Assembly (NCBI RefSeq): GCF_000236805.1
Contig: NZ_AGFX01000018.1
Coordinates: 310,001 to 374,000, forward strand
Origin: Paenibacillus peoriae KCTC 3763
GTDB lineage: Bacteria > Bacillota > Bacilli > Paenibacillales > Paenibacillaceae
Direction of reading: 5' to 3'
DNA: 64,000 nt
The notes below the pieces were generated by a model. It saw only the letters and a list, made by a program, of their open reading frames with translations, was not told the origin of the DNA and searched no databases. Below, in pieces: positions 44,916 through 53,760 of this stretch; within the stretch, counting starts at the first letter, position 1; each line of letters begins with the position of its first letter. The translations under genes were made by a program, and so were the position numbers.

Positions 44916-46154
44916 ATGAATTCACAGCAACACCAACGAGCTTTAGTATACAAATCTTTGTGGTATGCCGGTCCTTGGGTGCTTGCCACAGGAGTGGTTC
45001 TGGTAGGTGCTAATTTGCGCGCTTCGATTACTTCTGTAGGGCCTCTTATCGGCTTGATTAAGGATTCTTTGCATATCTCAAATACACTGAGCGGGTTAGT
45101 AACGACATTACCGCTGCTTGCTTTTGCCCTATTATCGCCTTTTGTGGCTAATCTGTCGCGCCGCTTTGGGTCATCCCGTGTTATTTTTGCAGCCTTGCTG
45201 CTGTTAACCGCAGGTATTGTGGTGCGTTCCACGTTGGGGGTGACCGCATTATTTACCGGAACAGCCATGCTGGGATTGGCTATTGCCGTGTGCAATGTTT
45301 TGCTGCCCAGTCTGATTAAAGAGGAATTTCCTCGCAACAGTGGGCTCATGACTGGCGTATACTCAGTAGCTATGAATGTGGTTGCTGCAACAGCATCGGG
45401 TCTGAGTATACCGCTCGCTTTGAACGGAGGTATGGGCTGGCGTGGTGCATTGGGAATATGGGCCATTATGGGTGTGATTGGTATTTTACTTTGGATTCCC
45501 CAGCTTCTCAGAGCACGCAAAACGGTCAATAAGGCGACAATATCCGCCCGAACCGTCAATGTGTATAAATCGTCTTTGGCCTGGAAGGTGACGCTGTTTA
45601 TGGGACTGCAATCTGCCCTGTTTTATGTCCCTGCCGCCTGGTTTCCCGAGATGATGAGCGGACAGGGAATGGATTCTGAGACTGCGGGCTGGATGCTGTC
45701 TGTGTTGCAGTTTTCACAAATGCCGTTTACCTTTATTGTGCCGATTTGGGCAGCACGGTTGAAGGATCAGCGGATATTGGTTCTCATTATGGCTGCGCTG
45801 TATTTTATCGGTCTGGGCGGATTTCTGCTAGGGGCCACACAATGGAGTGTGGTTTGGGTCATTTGTATCGGTATAGCGGGCGGTTTTGCTTTTCCGTTAG
45901 TGATGATGTTTTTTAATTTGCGGACGCGAACACCGCAGCAGGCGGCAGAGCTGTCTGGTATGGCGCAATCCTTCGGTTATTTGCTGGCGGCGACTGGGCC
46001 AACGCTGTTCGGCTATTTGCATGATGCGACACAAGGCTGGACGATTCCGCTGCTGCTGCTTTTGTGCCTGAGTGTTGTGCTTATGTTTACGGGGCTGGGT
46101 GCAGCGAAGAAACGATATGTCGGGGGCGAGGTGGATGATCAGGCTGCAATTTGA
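44916..46154 (+). CDS. MFS transporter of the CynX/NimT type
   Basis: A 412-residue 12-TM transporter. GANLRASITSVGPLIGLIKD in TM1 is the CynX/NimT/YycB hallmark. ATG 44916 has GGAG upstream; a TTG start at 44901 is possible. It overlaps the next gene by 20 bp, tying it to a winged-helix regulator. Relatives move cyanate, nitroimidazoles or unknown small molecules; the substrate is unknown here. Confidence 0.88.
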   Translation: MNSQQHQRALVYKSLWYAGPWVLATGVVLVGANLRASITSVGPLIGLIKDSLHISNTLSGLVTTLPLLAFALLSPFVANLSRRFGSSRVIFAALLLLTAGIVVRSTLGVTALFTGTAMLGLAIAVCNVLLPSLIKEEFPRNSGLMTGVYSVAMNVVAATASGLSIPLALNGGMGWRGALGIWAIMGVIGILLWIPQLLRARKTVNKATISARTVNVYKSSLAWKVTLFMGLQSALFYVPAAWFPEMMSGQGMDSETAGWMLSVLQFSQMPFTFIVPIWAARLKDQRILVLIMAALYFIGLGGFLLGATQWSVVWVICIGIAGGFAFPLVMMFFNLRTRTPQQAAELSGMAQSFGYLLAATGPTLFGYLHDATQGWTIPLLLLLCLSVVLMFTGLGAAKKRYVGGEVDDQAAI

Positions 46155-47286
46155 TGCAGTGGGCTACAGTGTCATCTGTGGTACAGAGCAGGTCATACTG
46201 CTGGCCAAAGAGTTTGCGCTGCTGCGCTTTCTATATGATAACCGGAGCCAGGTGTTCACCCGGGAACAGCTGTTGGACCACGTATGGCCGCTGGAATATC
46301 CGGTAGAGCGTACCGTGGATGATCATATCTACAGATTGCGCAAAAAACTCAAGTCATGGAATACGCTCTGTATTCATACCGTCAGAGGGTATGGCTACAG
46401 CTTGACTCTGACTGACGTGCAGCGACCCATTCATCCGTCCTTATACGATCAGGAGGTGCAGGACGCTGTCCATGGATTGTTCCGAAAATACCATCTGCTA
46501 GGGCAGGGGAACTCCATCGTAGCGCTTGCTGCCCAGCAGGAGCAGATGGGTTTTGAGCTGTCTCCCTTTTATCAAATGTATACCCGGTTTGTGCAGGCGG
46601 ATATATTGTGGTTTTTGGAACAGGAGAACTTTGCTCCTAAAGATCGATTGTATTGGATGCTGCTGCTATATACAGGCACAGCCGGGGTGACGGATCAGGG
46701 GCTTGCCCTATGTGAGCGTGCGCTTTCCAGTGGATTACTGTCCGAAGAGCAGGAGCGAGAATTGCGTATTCTCAACATTTTGGAGGCTTATGTGGAGAAT
46801 GGCCAACCTGAACGCGCACAGGAAGGTCTGCCACTGACCTTGATGGTCATGGAGCGGGATGATCTTGATAAATTTGTGATGCCTGTTGCGCTGATGCAGA
46901 TGTACATGCATCTGGTTGCCAATCATATGGAAAAGGCTGCTGAACTATCTGATCGTCTGGAAGGTCTGCTGTCGGAGGCTCCATATTTGCGCGAGTTGGG
47001 CCGTTATCGCCTGATGCGCGGACTTATGCTGTTGCGTACTGGGGATGTGGACAACGCCGAGCGGCTCATAGATGAAGGGTTGGATACCCTTGATATGGGT
47101 AAACAGGAATTGCTGAAAATCAAAGCAGTCTGCCAAATCCGTGGTTTTTTGAAGCTTTGCGGCACTTACCCCATGCTGGAAGAGAAATATGCGACTCGGT
47201 ACGAACGACTTGATCGGGACAACGGCCTAACACTGCATCGTCCGGCGCTGAGGAACTGGCTGGAGCAGACGCTTTCTGGGGTCTGA
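46135..47286 (+). CDS. OmpR-type winged-helix regulator with C-terminal helical repeats
   Basis: A 383-residue protein. Residues about 5-100 are a Trans_reg_C winged helix (AKEFALLRFLYDN, FTREQLLDHVWP, RTVDDHIYRLRKKL, HTVRGYGYSL). No receiver domain precedes it, so no phosphoacceptor Asp is present. Residues about 130-383 are helical repeats resembling TPRs, with VENGQPERAQEG and LRTGDVDNAERLIDEGLDTL as repeat-like units. It probably senses a ligand or partner protein through the repeats. ATG 46135 overlaps the upstream MFS gene by 20 bp. Another MFS gene follows 91 bp downstream. Confidence 0.78.
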   Translation: MIRLQFDAVGYSVICGTEQVILLAKEFALLRFLYDNRSQVFTREQLLDHVWPLEYPVERTVDDHIYRLRKKLKSWNTLCIHTVRGYGYSLTLTDVQRPIHPSLYDQEVQDAVHGLFRKYHLLGQGNSIVALAAQQEQMGFELSPFYQMYTRFVQADILWFLEQENFAPKDRLYWMLLLYTGTAGVTDQGLALCERALSSGLLSEEQERELRILNILEAYVENGQPERAQEGLPLTLMVMERDDLDKFVMPVALMQMYMHLVANHMEKAAELSDRLEGLLSEAPYLRELGRYRLMRGLMLLRTGDVDNAERLIDEGLDTLDMGKQELLKIKAVCQIRGFLKLCGTYPMLEEKYATRYERLDRDNGLTLHRPALRNWLEQTLSGV

Positions 47287-47377
47287 TATTTTTCGCTGTC
47301 TGATATTCCTCTGATATAGACTCCTTAGAATGTTCTTATTGCTAAAGAAGCAGAGAATGGGAGCAGGGTGAGTAGGA

Positions 47378-48742
47378 ATGAAGAAAAAGAAAGAGCAGCA
47401 ATCCATGCCTGGTATTTGGCGTAATGGAAGTTTTCGGCGAATGTTTGCAGCGCACACGGCCGCTTCCTTTGGCGATTGGTTTGATGCCATCGCCATTCAG
47501 GTGCTTGTTGCTTATCGCTGGGAAGCCGACCCTATGCTGATCGCGCTGATTCCGGTCGTGATGGCGCTACCGGGGCTGCTGCTGGGCTCCATCGCGGGTA
47601 CGTTAGCCGACCGGGTACACAAGGCCCGGCTGATGATCGGCTGTGATGCAGCTATCGCCGTATTGACGCTGGCGATTCTCGCCGTCCCAGGCCCGGCGTG
47701 GCTGCTGCCTTTGCTGGGCTTGCGCGCGGCGGCTGGCGTATTCCAAATGCCGTCACAGCAAGGCTTGACCCGCACGGTAGTCGCCAGCGGCGACCTGTTC
47801 CGCGCGACCTCGCTGAACGGGCTGGTCAATCAGGCCTCCAAAGTGGCGGGGCCATTACTGGGCGCCATGACCTTGACTGTGCTGTCCCCCCAGGCATGCA
47901 TTATTCTAAATGCATTGCTACGTCTCTGCTCCGGCCTGCTGCTGTGGCCGCTGCGCGGAATCGGTCCGGCGCTGGCCGGCACAGAGCAGCAAACGGTTGC
48001 TGACGAGCTGCCAGGAAAGCCGGAATCGCCGCGTACAGCGACTGAGGCTGATGAGGCCAAGATGCAGGAGAAGCCTGCCCACGCATCCCGTTTTTTCAGC
48101 CAGTGGCGGGAGGGCTGGGCGTTCCTCTGGCGCAGTCGAATGCTTTTGCATACGCTCATATTCGGGCTGTTCGGATTGATCGCCATTCTCATGATTGACT
48201 ACCAGTTCCCGACGCTGCTGCGTGTGCTCGCTCCGGGGAATGAGTCGTTGCTCGGCTGGCTGGTGTCAGCCATAGGGGCTGGCGCCGTCGGCTGTATGCT
48301 GGTGCTTAATCGCTTGAATCGCATAAGCGCGGGCTGGGGGCTTGGTGGAGGCTATGTGTTGGTTGGCGGAGCTATTGCCGCTTTGGGCTGGGCGCAACCG
48401 GGGACAGGCTTGCCCGTACTGCTTATGATTGGGGCTATGCTGGGCGTGGGAAACGGCCTCTACATCATCACTCAGAACTATATATTACAAGCCAAAACCC
48501 CGGCTGATATGGTGGGGCGCGTCTTCGGTATCCAGAGTACCGTCATTGGTGCGATTATGATCATTTCACCACTGGCCGGGGGATTATTGATTCGAATAGC
48601 CGGGGCAGGGACTGCTTTTGTCTGGATCGGAATGACTGTTGGCGTCCTGGGATTGACGGGATTACTGCTGCAATCCGTGATTTGGCGCGAGCCTCTCGCT
48701 GATTCCAGCCCTGCGACGGAACAACATGTTGATCTTGCGTAG
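47378..48742 (+). CDS. MFS transporter (MFS_3/enterobactin-exporter-like)
   Basis: A 454-residue 12-TM transporter. WRNGSFRRMFAAHTAASFGDWFDAIA is the characteristic N-terminus of the MFS_3 class, and LADRVHKARLMI is its motif A. A long charged cytoplasmic loop (about residues 200-245) splits the halves. ATG 47378 is preceded by AGGGTGAGTAGGA. It follows the winged-helix regulator and may be its target (inference). The substrate is unknown. Confidence 0.87.
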   Translation: MKKKKEQQSMPGIWRNGSFRRMFAAHTAASFGDWFDAIAIQVLVAYRWEADPMLIALIPVVMALPGLLLGSIAGTLADRVHKARLMIGCDAAIAVLTLAILAVPGPAWLLPLLGLRAAAGVFQMPSQQGLTRTVVASGDLFRATSLNGLVNQASKVAGPLLGAMTLTVLSPQACIILNALLRLCSGLLLWPLRGIGPALAGTEQQTVADELPGKPESPRTATEADEAKMQEKPAHASRFFSQWREGWAFLWRSRMLLHTLIFGLFGLIAILMIDYQFPTLLRVLAPGNESLLGWLVSAIGAGAVGCMLVLNRLNRISAGWGLGGGYVLVGGAIAALGWAQPGTGLPVLLMIGAMLGVGNGLYIITQNYILQAKTPADMVGRVFGIQSTVIGAIMIISPLAGGLLIRIAGAGTAFVWIGMTVGVLGLTGLLLQSVIWREPLADSSPATEQHVDLA

Positions 48743-48790
48743 TCGCTTGTTTTAGGTTTTGCAGTTCGGAACTTTAAGGAGGAATAACCC

Positions 48791-49378
48791 ATGAATCACC
48801 CAGAATCAACAACCGCGCCTATAGCACGATTGCTTGAAGGATCACAGGTATACTTGCGTCCCATTCATGTGGAGGACACAGAGCTATACTATAATACGTT
48901 GTTCCAACAGGATGTGCGGAGGCTGACAGGCACACAGCGCAGCTTTACCAAGGATCAAATTGCGCGTTATATTGAGGCTAAGGGCCAGGATACCTCAAGC
49001 CTGCTACTTCTGATCGCACTTTGCGAGAATGATCGTGTCATCGGAGATATCGCCCTGCAGGATATAGACACTATGAATCGCAGCGCTGGCATCCGTATCG
49101 CCATTAATGAGCAGGGAGATCAAGGAAAAGGCTACGGCAGCGAAGCACTTATTCTGATGCTGGGTTACGGATTCGGTATTTGTAATCTGCACCGGATTGA
49201 GCTGAATGTATTTGATTATAATGAACGGGCCATTCGTTGCTATGAAAAGGTAGGTTTTCAGCGTGAAGGTGTGCAAAGGGATGCTTTATTCTACAATCAT
49301 GAATACCACGATTCGATTTTGATGAGTATGCTGAATCATGAATACCGCGACCGATATGTGAAAAAAGCAGAGTGCTGA
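48791..49378 (+). CDS. GNAT acetyltransferase, RimJ/RimL-type
   Basis: A 195-residue N-acetyltransferase. RLLEGSQVYLRPIHVEDTELYY is the family beta1-alpha1 region. The acetyl-CoA loop is EQGDQGKGYGSEAL (about residue 108), followed by RIELNVFDYNERAIRCYEKVGF. It transfers acetyl groups to protein N-termini, aminoglycosides or small amines; the substrate is unknown. ATG 48791 follows AAGGAGG. The next gene has its own promoter. Confidence 0.87.
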   Translation: MNHPESTTAPIARLLEGSQVYLRPIHVEDTELYYNTLFQQDVRRLTGTQRSFTKDQIARYIEAKGQDTSSLLLLIALCENDRVIGDIALQDIDTMNRSAGIRIAINEQGDQGKGYGSEALILMLGYGFGICNLHRIELNVFDYNERAIRCYEKVGFQREGVQRDALFYNHEYHDSILMSMLNHEYRDRYVKKAEC

Positions 49379-49387
49379 TGAACCACA

Positions 49388-49416
49388 TTTACATGAGTTT
49401 GTAGAAGAGGTATAAT
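49388..49416 (+). promoter_or_regulatory. Promoter of the antiporter gene
   Basis: TTTACA (49388-49393) and TATAAT (49411-49416) with an exact 17-bp spacer. It starts a leader of about 170 nt. Confidence 0.75.
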
Positions 49417-49480
49417 AAACAGATAAAGTTACTCATTGCACGAATATGATCGACAACATCAAAATGAACATGAATTACCG

Positions 49481-49553
49481 GAGGAGCCTGTCACCAAGGC
49501 TCCTCTTTGTCTTTTGGAGGGGAACCTGTGCTGTACTTCAGGTTTCCCTTTTT
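49481..49553 (+). terminator. Tandem terminator-like hairpins in the antiporter leader
   Basis: GAGGAGCC/GGCTCCTC (49481-49505) is followed by TTTGTC. Then GGGGAACCTG/CAGGTTTCCC (49519-49548) is followed by TTTTT. Both lie between promoter and gene, so they may attenuate transcription. Confidence 0.65.
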
Positions 49554-49590
49554 ATGTCCAAATGCTAATACAAAAGGAGGCTGGCAGTCT

Positions 49591-50781
49591 ATGCAATTTA
49601 TACTCTATCTTCTCTTGATTCTGCTGTTCACAAAAGTCGCGGGTCATCTGTCAGTCAGGTTCGGTCAGCCAGCGGTGCTGGGCAAGCTGATCGCGGGGAT
49701 CGTGCTGGGTCCTGCCGTCCTGGGCTGGGTTCAGAATGATTCGCTAATTCATGATATGTCTGAGATCGGCGTGCTGCTGCTGATGTTCATTGCCGGACTG
49801 GAGACCGATTTGGATCAACTCAGACGGAACTGGAAGCCGGCAGTAGCGGTGGCGGTTGGAGGTATTATTTTGCCGCTTGTCTGCGGTTTTGGTGTGGGGG
49901 AAGCCTTTGGATTCTCGGTGAATGAAGGATGGTTCCTCGGGATTGTCCTGAGCGCTACTTCTGTAAGCATTACGGTGCAGGTGCTCAAGGATATGAACAA
50001 GCTGAATACCCGGGAAGGCTCGACCATTTTGGGGGCGGCTGTGCTGGATGATGTGCTCGTGGTGGTATTGCTTGCAGTGATGATGAGTGTGTTCGGTATG
50101 GGCGGGCAGGAGATATCGCTGGCGCTTCTTATCGGCAAAAAGCTGATTTTCTTCGTCGGAGCTGTGCTGGGGGGATGGTTGGTTGTCCCGTGGATGATGA
50201 AAATACTTGCACCACTAAAAGTGACTGAAGCAGTCATCACAGGGGCACTGATTATCTGCTTCGGGTTTGTGTATTTTGCTGATATGTTGGGAATGGCAGG
50301 GATTATCGGAGCCTTCGCTGCCGGGATTGCCATCGCGCAAACCAGCCATAAGCACATCGTGGGGGAAAAGGTGGAGCCCATCGCTTATTCCATTTTTGTC
50401 CCTGTGTTTTTTGTCAGTATTGGATTAAATGTTTCCTTTGAGGGAGTGGCCCAGCAGCTCGGATTTGTGGTTGCTTTGACAATGATTGCGCTAGTGACGA
50501 AGCTAATCGGGGGAGGTATCGGGGCGCGGCTGACGGGCTTTGATAGCCGTTCTTCGCTTGCGATCGGCTCGGGGATGATATCGCGTGGTGAAGTCGCGCT
50601 TATTATCGCAGCTACCGGTCTGCAGACGGGTCTGTTGGCACAGCAATATTTTACATCGGTGATCATCGCCGTCATTCTGACGACCTTGGCCGCCCCTCCG
50701 ATCCTTAAGCTATGTTTTAGCGATAAGAAGGAGTCTTCCGCTCACGAACCAAAAAAGAAGGTCAGCATTGACAAATCATAA
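49591..50781 (+). CDS. CPA2-family cation:proton antiporter (KefB/YbaL-like)
   Basis: A 396-residue membrane protein with about 12 helices. GQPAVLGKLIAGIVLGPAVLG at the start and AAVLDDVLVV (the DD-containing transport motif, about residue 151) are the Na+/H+ exchanger family marks. GMISRGEVALIIA lies in the second half. No TrkA-N domain follows; the tail is short and lysine-rich. It exchanges K+ or Na+ for H+. ATG 49591 follows AAAGGAGG. Tandem leader hairpins precede it. A 22-bp direct repeat spans its stop codon. Confidence 0.88.
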   Translation: MQFILYLLLILLFTKVAGHLSVRFGQPAVLGKLIAGIVLGPAVLGWVQNDSLIHDMSEIGVLLLMFIAGLETDLDQLRRNWKPAVAVAVGGIILPLVCGFGVGEAFGFSVNEGWFLGIVLSATSVSITVQVLKDMNKLNTREGSTILGAAVLDDVLVVVLLAVMMSVFGMGGQEISLALLIGKKLIFFVGAVLGGWLVVPWMMKILAPLKVTEAVITGALIICFGFVYFADMLGMAGIIGAFAAGIAIAQTSHKHIVGEKVEPIAYSIFVPVFFVSIGLNVSFEGVAQQLGFVVALTMIALVTKLIGGGIGARLTGFDSRSSLAIGSGMISRGEVALIIAATGLQTGLLAQQYFTSVIIAVILTTLAAPPILKLCFSDKKESSAHEPKKKVSIDKS

Positions 50782-50813
50782 CGAAAACATCGACAAGTCA
50801 TAACGAAAAGACC
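50771..50813 (+). repeat. 22-bp tandem repeat at the antiporter stop codon
   Basis: Two near-identical copies (ATTGACAAATCATAACGAAA near 50768 and ATCGACAAGTCATAACGAAA near 50790) differ at two positions. Each encodes DKS plus a stop in the antiporter frame, so the second is a duplicate beyond the stop. Confidence 0.6.
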
Positions 50814-50911
50814 CTTCGAGTTCAACTTCTCATTGCGTGCACGGACCGTCCGATTTGGAGTAAAATGGACTTCCTAACCAGCATGAGAAAGCAGCGGAAG
50901 GGCCTTTTTTT
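50810..50911 (+). terminator. Long structured terminator after the antiporter
   Basis: GACCCTTC (50810) pairs with GAAGGGCC (50897-50904) just before seven T residues. TTCTCAT pairs with ATGAGAA inside, leaving an approximately 50-nt internal region. It is longer than usual terminators here. Confidence 0.6.
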
Positions 50912-50940
50912 ATGTTAAATGTACTGCTTAGATGCGGAAA

Positions 50941-51576
50941 TTAGGACTCGGATACCACCGTGAAACGTTGGTTTAGATGTTGAGGCTTTTCAATTTCGTC
51001 GACTACAGCTACCGCATAATCTTCATAGCTGACATAGCTTGCACCTTTGGAATTAACCAACAGCGTGTCTTTGCCTACTTGATAAGAGCCTGTGCGTCTG
51101 CCAAGAGCAAATTCAGCAGAAGGGCTAATGAAAGTCCAGTTCAGGTCGCTGGTGCCACGCAGAATTTCCAGGTTTTTTCCCTGATTATTTGCTGTTGGAT
51201 ATACGAAATCCGGGAAATTAGGCATATCTTTGACCAAAAGGGTGTGGGATTCATCAGTAAACAGGCTGCCTGCACCACCTACGACAATCAGGCGTGTACC
51301 GGACACATTACGCAGTGCTTCAATCAGTGCGTTACCTGCGTCTACATGCAGATGCTCTTGTCCAAATGGGGCGCCAAAAGCGTTAACGACAACGTCATAA
51401 CCTTTCAGATCATCTGTTTTCAGGTCAAAAACGTCTTTTTGAACCACAGTGGCACGGTTTTCTGTTACTTTAGCCGGGTCGCGAACGATCGCGGTTACTT
51501 CATGTCCTCTGTCCAATGCTTCTTTTACAATATTACTTCCTGCTTTACCGCCTGCACCAATAACTGCAATTTTCAT
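50941..51576 (-). CDS. NAD(P)-binding NmrA/BVR-B-like oxidoreductase
   Basis: A 211-residue atypical short-chain reductase. KIAVIGAGGKAGSNIV is the dinucleotide loop, followed by GHEVTAIVRDP and the LIVVGGAGSL strand. It lacks a YxxxK pair, as in the BVR-B/NmrA-type flavin- or NAD-sensor proteins such as Bacillus YwnB. ATG 51576 has CAGGAGG upstream. Its promoter carries a perfect dyad over the -10 box, suggesting control by an HxlR-type repressor responding to redox or electrophile stress (inference). Confidence 0.87.
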   Translation of the reverse strand: MKIAVIGAGGKAGSNIVKEALDRGHEVTAIVRDPAKVTENRATVVQKDVFDLKTDDLKGYDVVVNAFGAPFGQEHLHVDAGNALIEALRNVSGTRLIVVGGAGSLFTDESHTLLVKDMPNFPDFVYPTANNQGKNLEILRGTSDLNWTFISPSAEFALGRRTGSYQVGKDTLLVNSKGASYVSYEDYAVAVVDEIEKPQHLNQRFTVVSES

Positions 51577-51660
51577 AATAGAAAGCCTCCTGTAAATATA
51601 ATGTGGATGGTTCATTAGTTTATTCGTAAGTGCATCCTGTTCATTCACGAACTTGGATAT

Positions 51661-51696
51661 GTAACTATTATAGTTACAATATAAAATGAAAGTCAA
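51661..51696 (-). promoter_or_regulatory. Promoter with perfect palindrome before the NmrA-like gene
   Basis: On the minus strand TTGACT (51691-51696) and TATAAT (51667-51672) are 18 bp apart. GTAACTATTATAGTTAC (51661-51677, 7-bp perfect arms) covers the -10 box. The sequence resembles HxlR-family operators. Confidence 0.7.
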
Positions 51697-51843
51697 GCGC
51701 TTCTACTAAGCCAACCAAAATCTTCCGGTTTGGAAAAAACGAGACTTGTTTAAGTATATAAAGTAAGGCTGAATGGGCAAATATAAGCATTATGTATGAA
51801 AACATGAACCTTAGAGGGCCTTGGACAAGAAAGGATGACTGAC

Positions 51844-52797
51844 ATGAGTAAAAAAGTACAGCTTGAGCCTGCAGCACAAAAATTTGCAGATGATACTGCC
51901 AACCCCCCGTTTCTGTATGATTTGGGCCCTGAAAAAGGACGTGAAACGGTCAATGAGGTTCAATCCGGTCCAGCAGACAAGCCTGCCGCAGATGTGGAGG
52001 ATCTGTCGATTTCAGGTGGTCCAAAAGGTGAGGTTCAGGTCAAAATTGTTCGCCCACAGCAGGTGACTGGCGATCTGCCAGTCATTGTATATGTGCACGG
52101 AGCAGGCTGGGTATTCGGGAATGCCCATACGCATGATCGTCTGATACGGGAATTGGCAGTGGGTGCACAGGCAGCAATTGTATTCCCGGAATACAGCTTG
52201 TCACCTGAAGCCAAATATCCGATAGCGATTGAGGAAATCTACGCAGTCGTTCAATGGGTGGCACAACATGGACAGGAGCATGGGCTAAAGCCCGATACGC
52301 TGACGATAGCTGGAGACAGTGTCGGCGGCAACATGACTGCCGCCGTAACCCTGCTGGCGAAGGAGCGCAGCGGTCCTTCCATCCGGCAGCAGCTGTTGTT
52401 TTATCCGGTGACGGATGCTTCTTTTGACACCGAATCGTATCACGAGTTCGCCACAGGATATTTCCTGAGCCGTGAGGGAATGCAATGGTTTTGGGATCAA
52501 TATACGACCGATCCCAACGAACGAGCGCAGATCACGGCCTCCCCGCTGCGCGCCACCACAGCCCAGCTCAAGGGACTGCCGCGTGCGCTGGTCATTACAG
52601 GTGAGGCCGACGTGCTGCGCGATGAAGGCGAGGCGTATGCGAGCAAGCTGCGTGAAGCGGGGGTAGATGTGACCGCTGTACGTTTCCAGGGCATCATTCA
52701 CGACTTCGTGATGCTGAACACGTTGGCGGAAACCGCAGCGAAGCGCGGTGCAATCGCGCTCGCTACCTCGTGGCTGCGCCAAGGCTTTGAGGGCTAG
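51844..52797 (+). CDS. HSL-type alpha/beta hydrolase (esterase/lipase)
   Basis: A 317-residue hydrolase of the hormone-sensitive-lipase class. YVHGAGWVFGN is the oxyanion HGGGW-like motif, with Ala at the third position. GDSVGGN carries the nucleophile serine (about residue 158). The acid is in GEADVLRDEGE and the catalytic histidine in GIIHDFVML. It splits short acyl esters. ATG 51844 is at better spacing from AAAGGA than ATG 51835. It is divergent from the NmrA-like gene with a shared 267-bp control region. Confidence 0.87.
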   Translation: MSKKVQLEPAAQKFADDTANPPFLYDLGPEKGRETVNEVQSGPADKPAADVEDLSISGGPKGEVQVKIVRPQQVTGDLPVIVYVHGAGWVFGNAHTHDRLIRELAVGAQAAIVFPEYSLSPEAKYPIAIEEIYAVVQWVAQHGQEHGLKPDTLTIAGDSVGGNMTAAVTLLAKERSGPSIRQQLLFYPVTDASFDTESYHEFATGYFLSREGMQWFWDQYTTDPNERAQITASPLRATTAQLKGLPRALVITGEADVLRDEGEAYASKLREAGVDVTAVRFQGIIHDFVMLNTLAETAAKRGAIALATSWLRQGFEG

Positions 52798-52856
52798 TAC
52801 CATATAAAGCATTTAAGGGTGCTGACGTAGGATGTAATCTACTTTTGTTAAGGACT

Positions 52857-52904
52857 AAGGCTGTTTTCCCGAAGGTATTTACTGCCGGGAAGACAGCCTT
52901 TTAT
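52857..52904 (+). terminator. Terminator after the hydrolase
   Basis: AAGGCTGTTTTCCCG pairs with CGGGAAGACAGCCTT (15 bp with a wobble) and is followed by TTTT. Confidence 0.88.
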
Positions 52905-53009
52905 ATATGCCTAAAAATGAAACCGCTTCACGTTCGTTACACAGAGTGATAATATAAAATTTGAAAGATTTGACTGATATTTTAGCCTAGGGGTCTAAGG
53001 GGGATATCC

Positions 53010-53567
53010 ATGCCATTTCAGGGACAACGCATTTTGCCTGCTGCCAAGCACATGAAGCAGTTGGAGGGCATTTTGGACAGCTCCTATGAGTATGCGGTTT
53101 TTCTGGATACGCATGTAGCGCAGCTGCGCAGCCTGTACCAGCTAGCCAGGAGTCGCAACAAGCAGATGCTTTTGCATGCCGATCTGGTGCAAGGCTTGAA
53201 AAATGATGAATATGCAACGGAATATTTGTGTCAGGAGATTAAGCCGTTCGGGATTATCTCGACCCGGTCCGGAGTGATTGCCACAGCTAAAAAGAAGGGA
53301 ATTCTTGCGGTTCAGCGGGTGTTCCTGCTGGATACGATTGCGCTGGAAAAAAGCTACGCGCTGCTGGAAAAAACACGGCCTGATTACATCGAGGTGCTGC
53401 CAGGCATTGTTCCACCCATGATTAAAGAGGTCAGTGAACGTACGGGTATTCCCATATTGGCGGGCGGACTGATTCGTACCCCGGAGGATGTGGAAGCGGC
53501 TCTCGCTGCGGGAGCTACAGCGGTGACGACATCCAATAAACAGCTGTTCGAGCATTACAAGAAGTAA
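53010..53567 (+). CDS. glpP: Glycerol-3-phosphate-responsive antiterminator
   Basis: A 185-residue TIM-barrel RNA-binding regulator. LLHADLVQGLKNDEYATEYL, the mid-protein IISTRSGVIATAKKKG, and GLIRTPEDVEAALAAGATAVTTSN at the C-terminus are GlpP marks. With glycerol 3-phosphate it binds the leader of glp mRNAs and prevents termination. ATG 53010 follows AAGGGGG. A cre-like TGAAACCGCTTCAC lies at 52918-52931, in its promoter area. It is directly upstream of the glpD leader terminator. Neither glpF nor glpK is in the window. Confidence 0.92.
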   Translation: MPFQGQRILPAAKHMKQLEGILDSSYEYAVFLDTHVAQLRSLYQLARSRNKQMLLHADLVQGLKNDEYATEYLCQEIKPFGIISTRSGVIATAKKKGILAVQRVFLLDTIALEKSYALLEKTRPDYIEVLPGIVPPMIKEVSERTGIPILAGGLIRTPEDVEAALAAGATAVTTSNKQLFEHYKK

Positions 53568-53647
53568 TAGGAGGTAGATTTCCCTTTTCATCATGTACAG
53601 TGTGTGCTACGATATGGATAAGTTAATACTCGTCAGGAGATTTGGAG

Positions 53648-53698
53648 AGACCATGAACCGCTCGGCATATGCCGCAGTGATGTTCGTGGTCTTTTTTT
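53648..53698 (+). terminator. GlpP-controlled leader terminator of glpD
   Basis: AGACCA-GAAC pairs with GTTC-TGGTCT around a CGGCATATGCCG inner stem and ends in seven T residues, 63 bp upstream of glpD. The upstream CGTCAGGAGA tract resembles known glpD leaders. Confidence 0.8.
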
Positions 53699-53760
53699 AT
53701 ATCTTTTGATGACTGGGTTGGCAGATCGCATCGTGAATATATACAAAGCTGGAGGGATAG

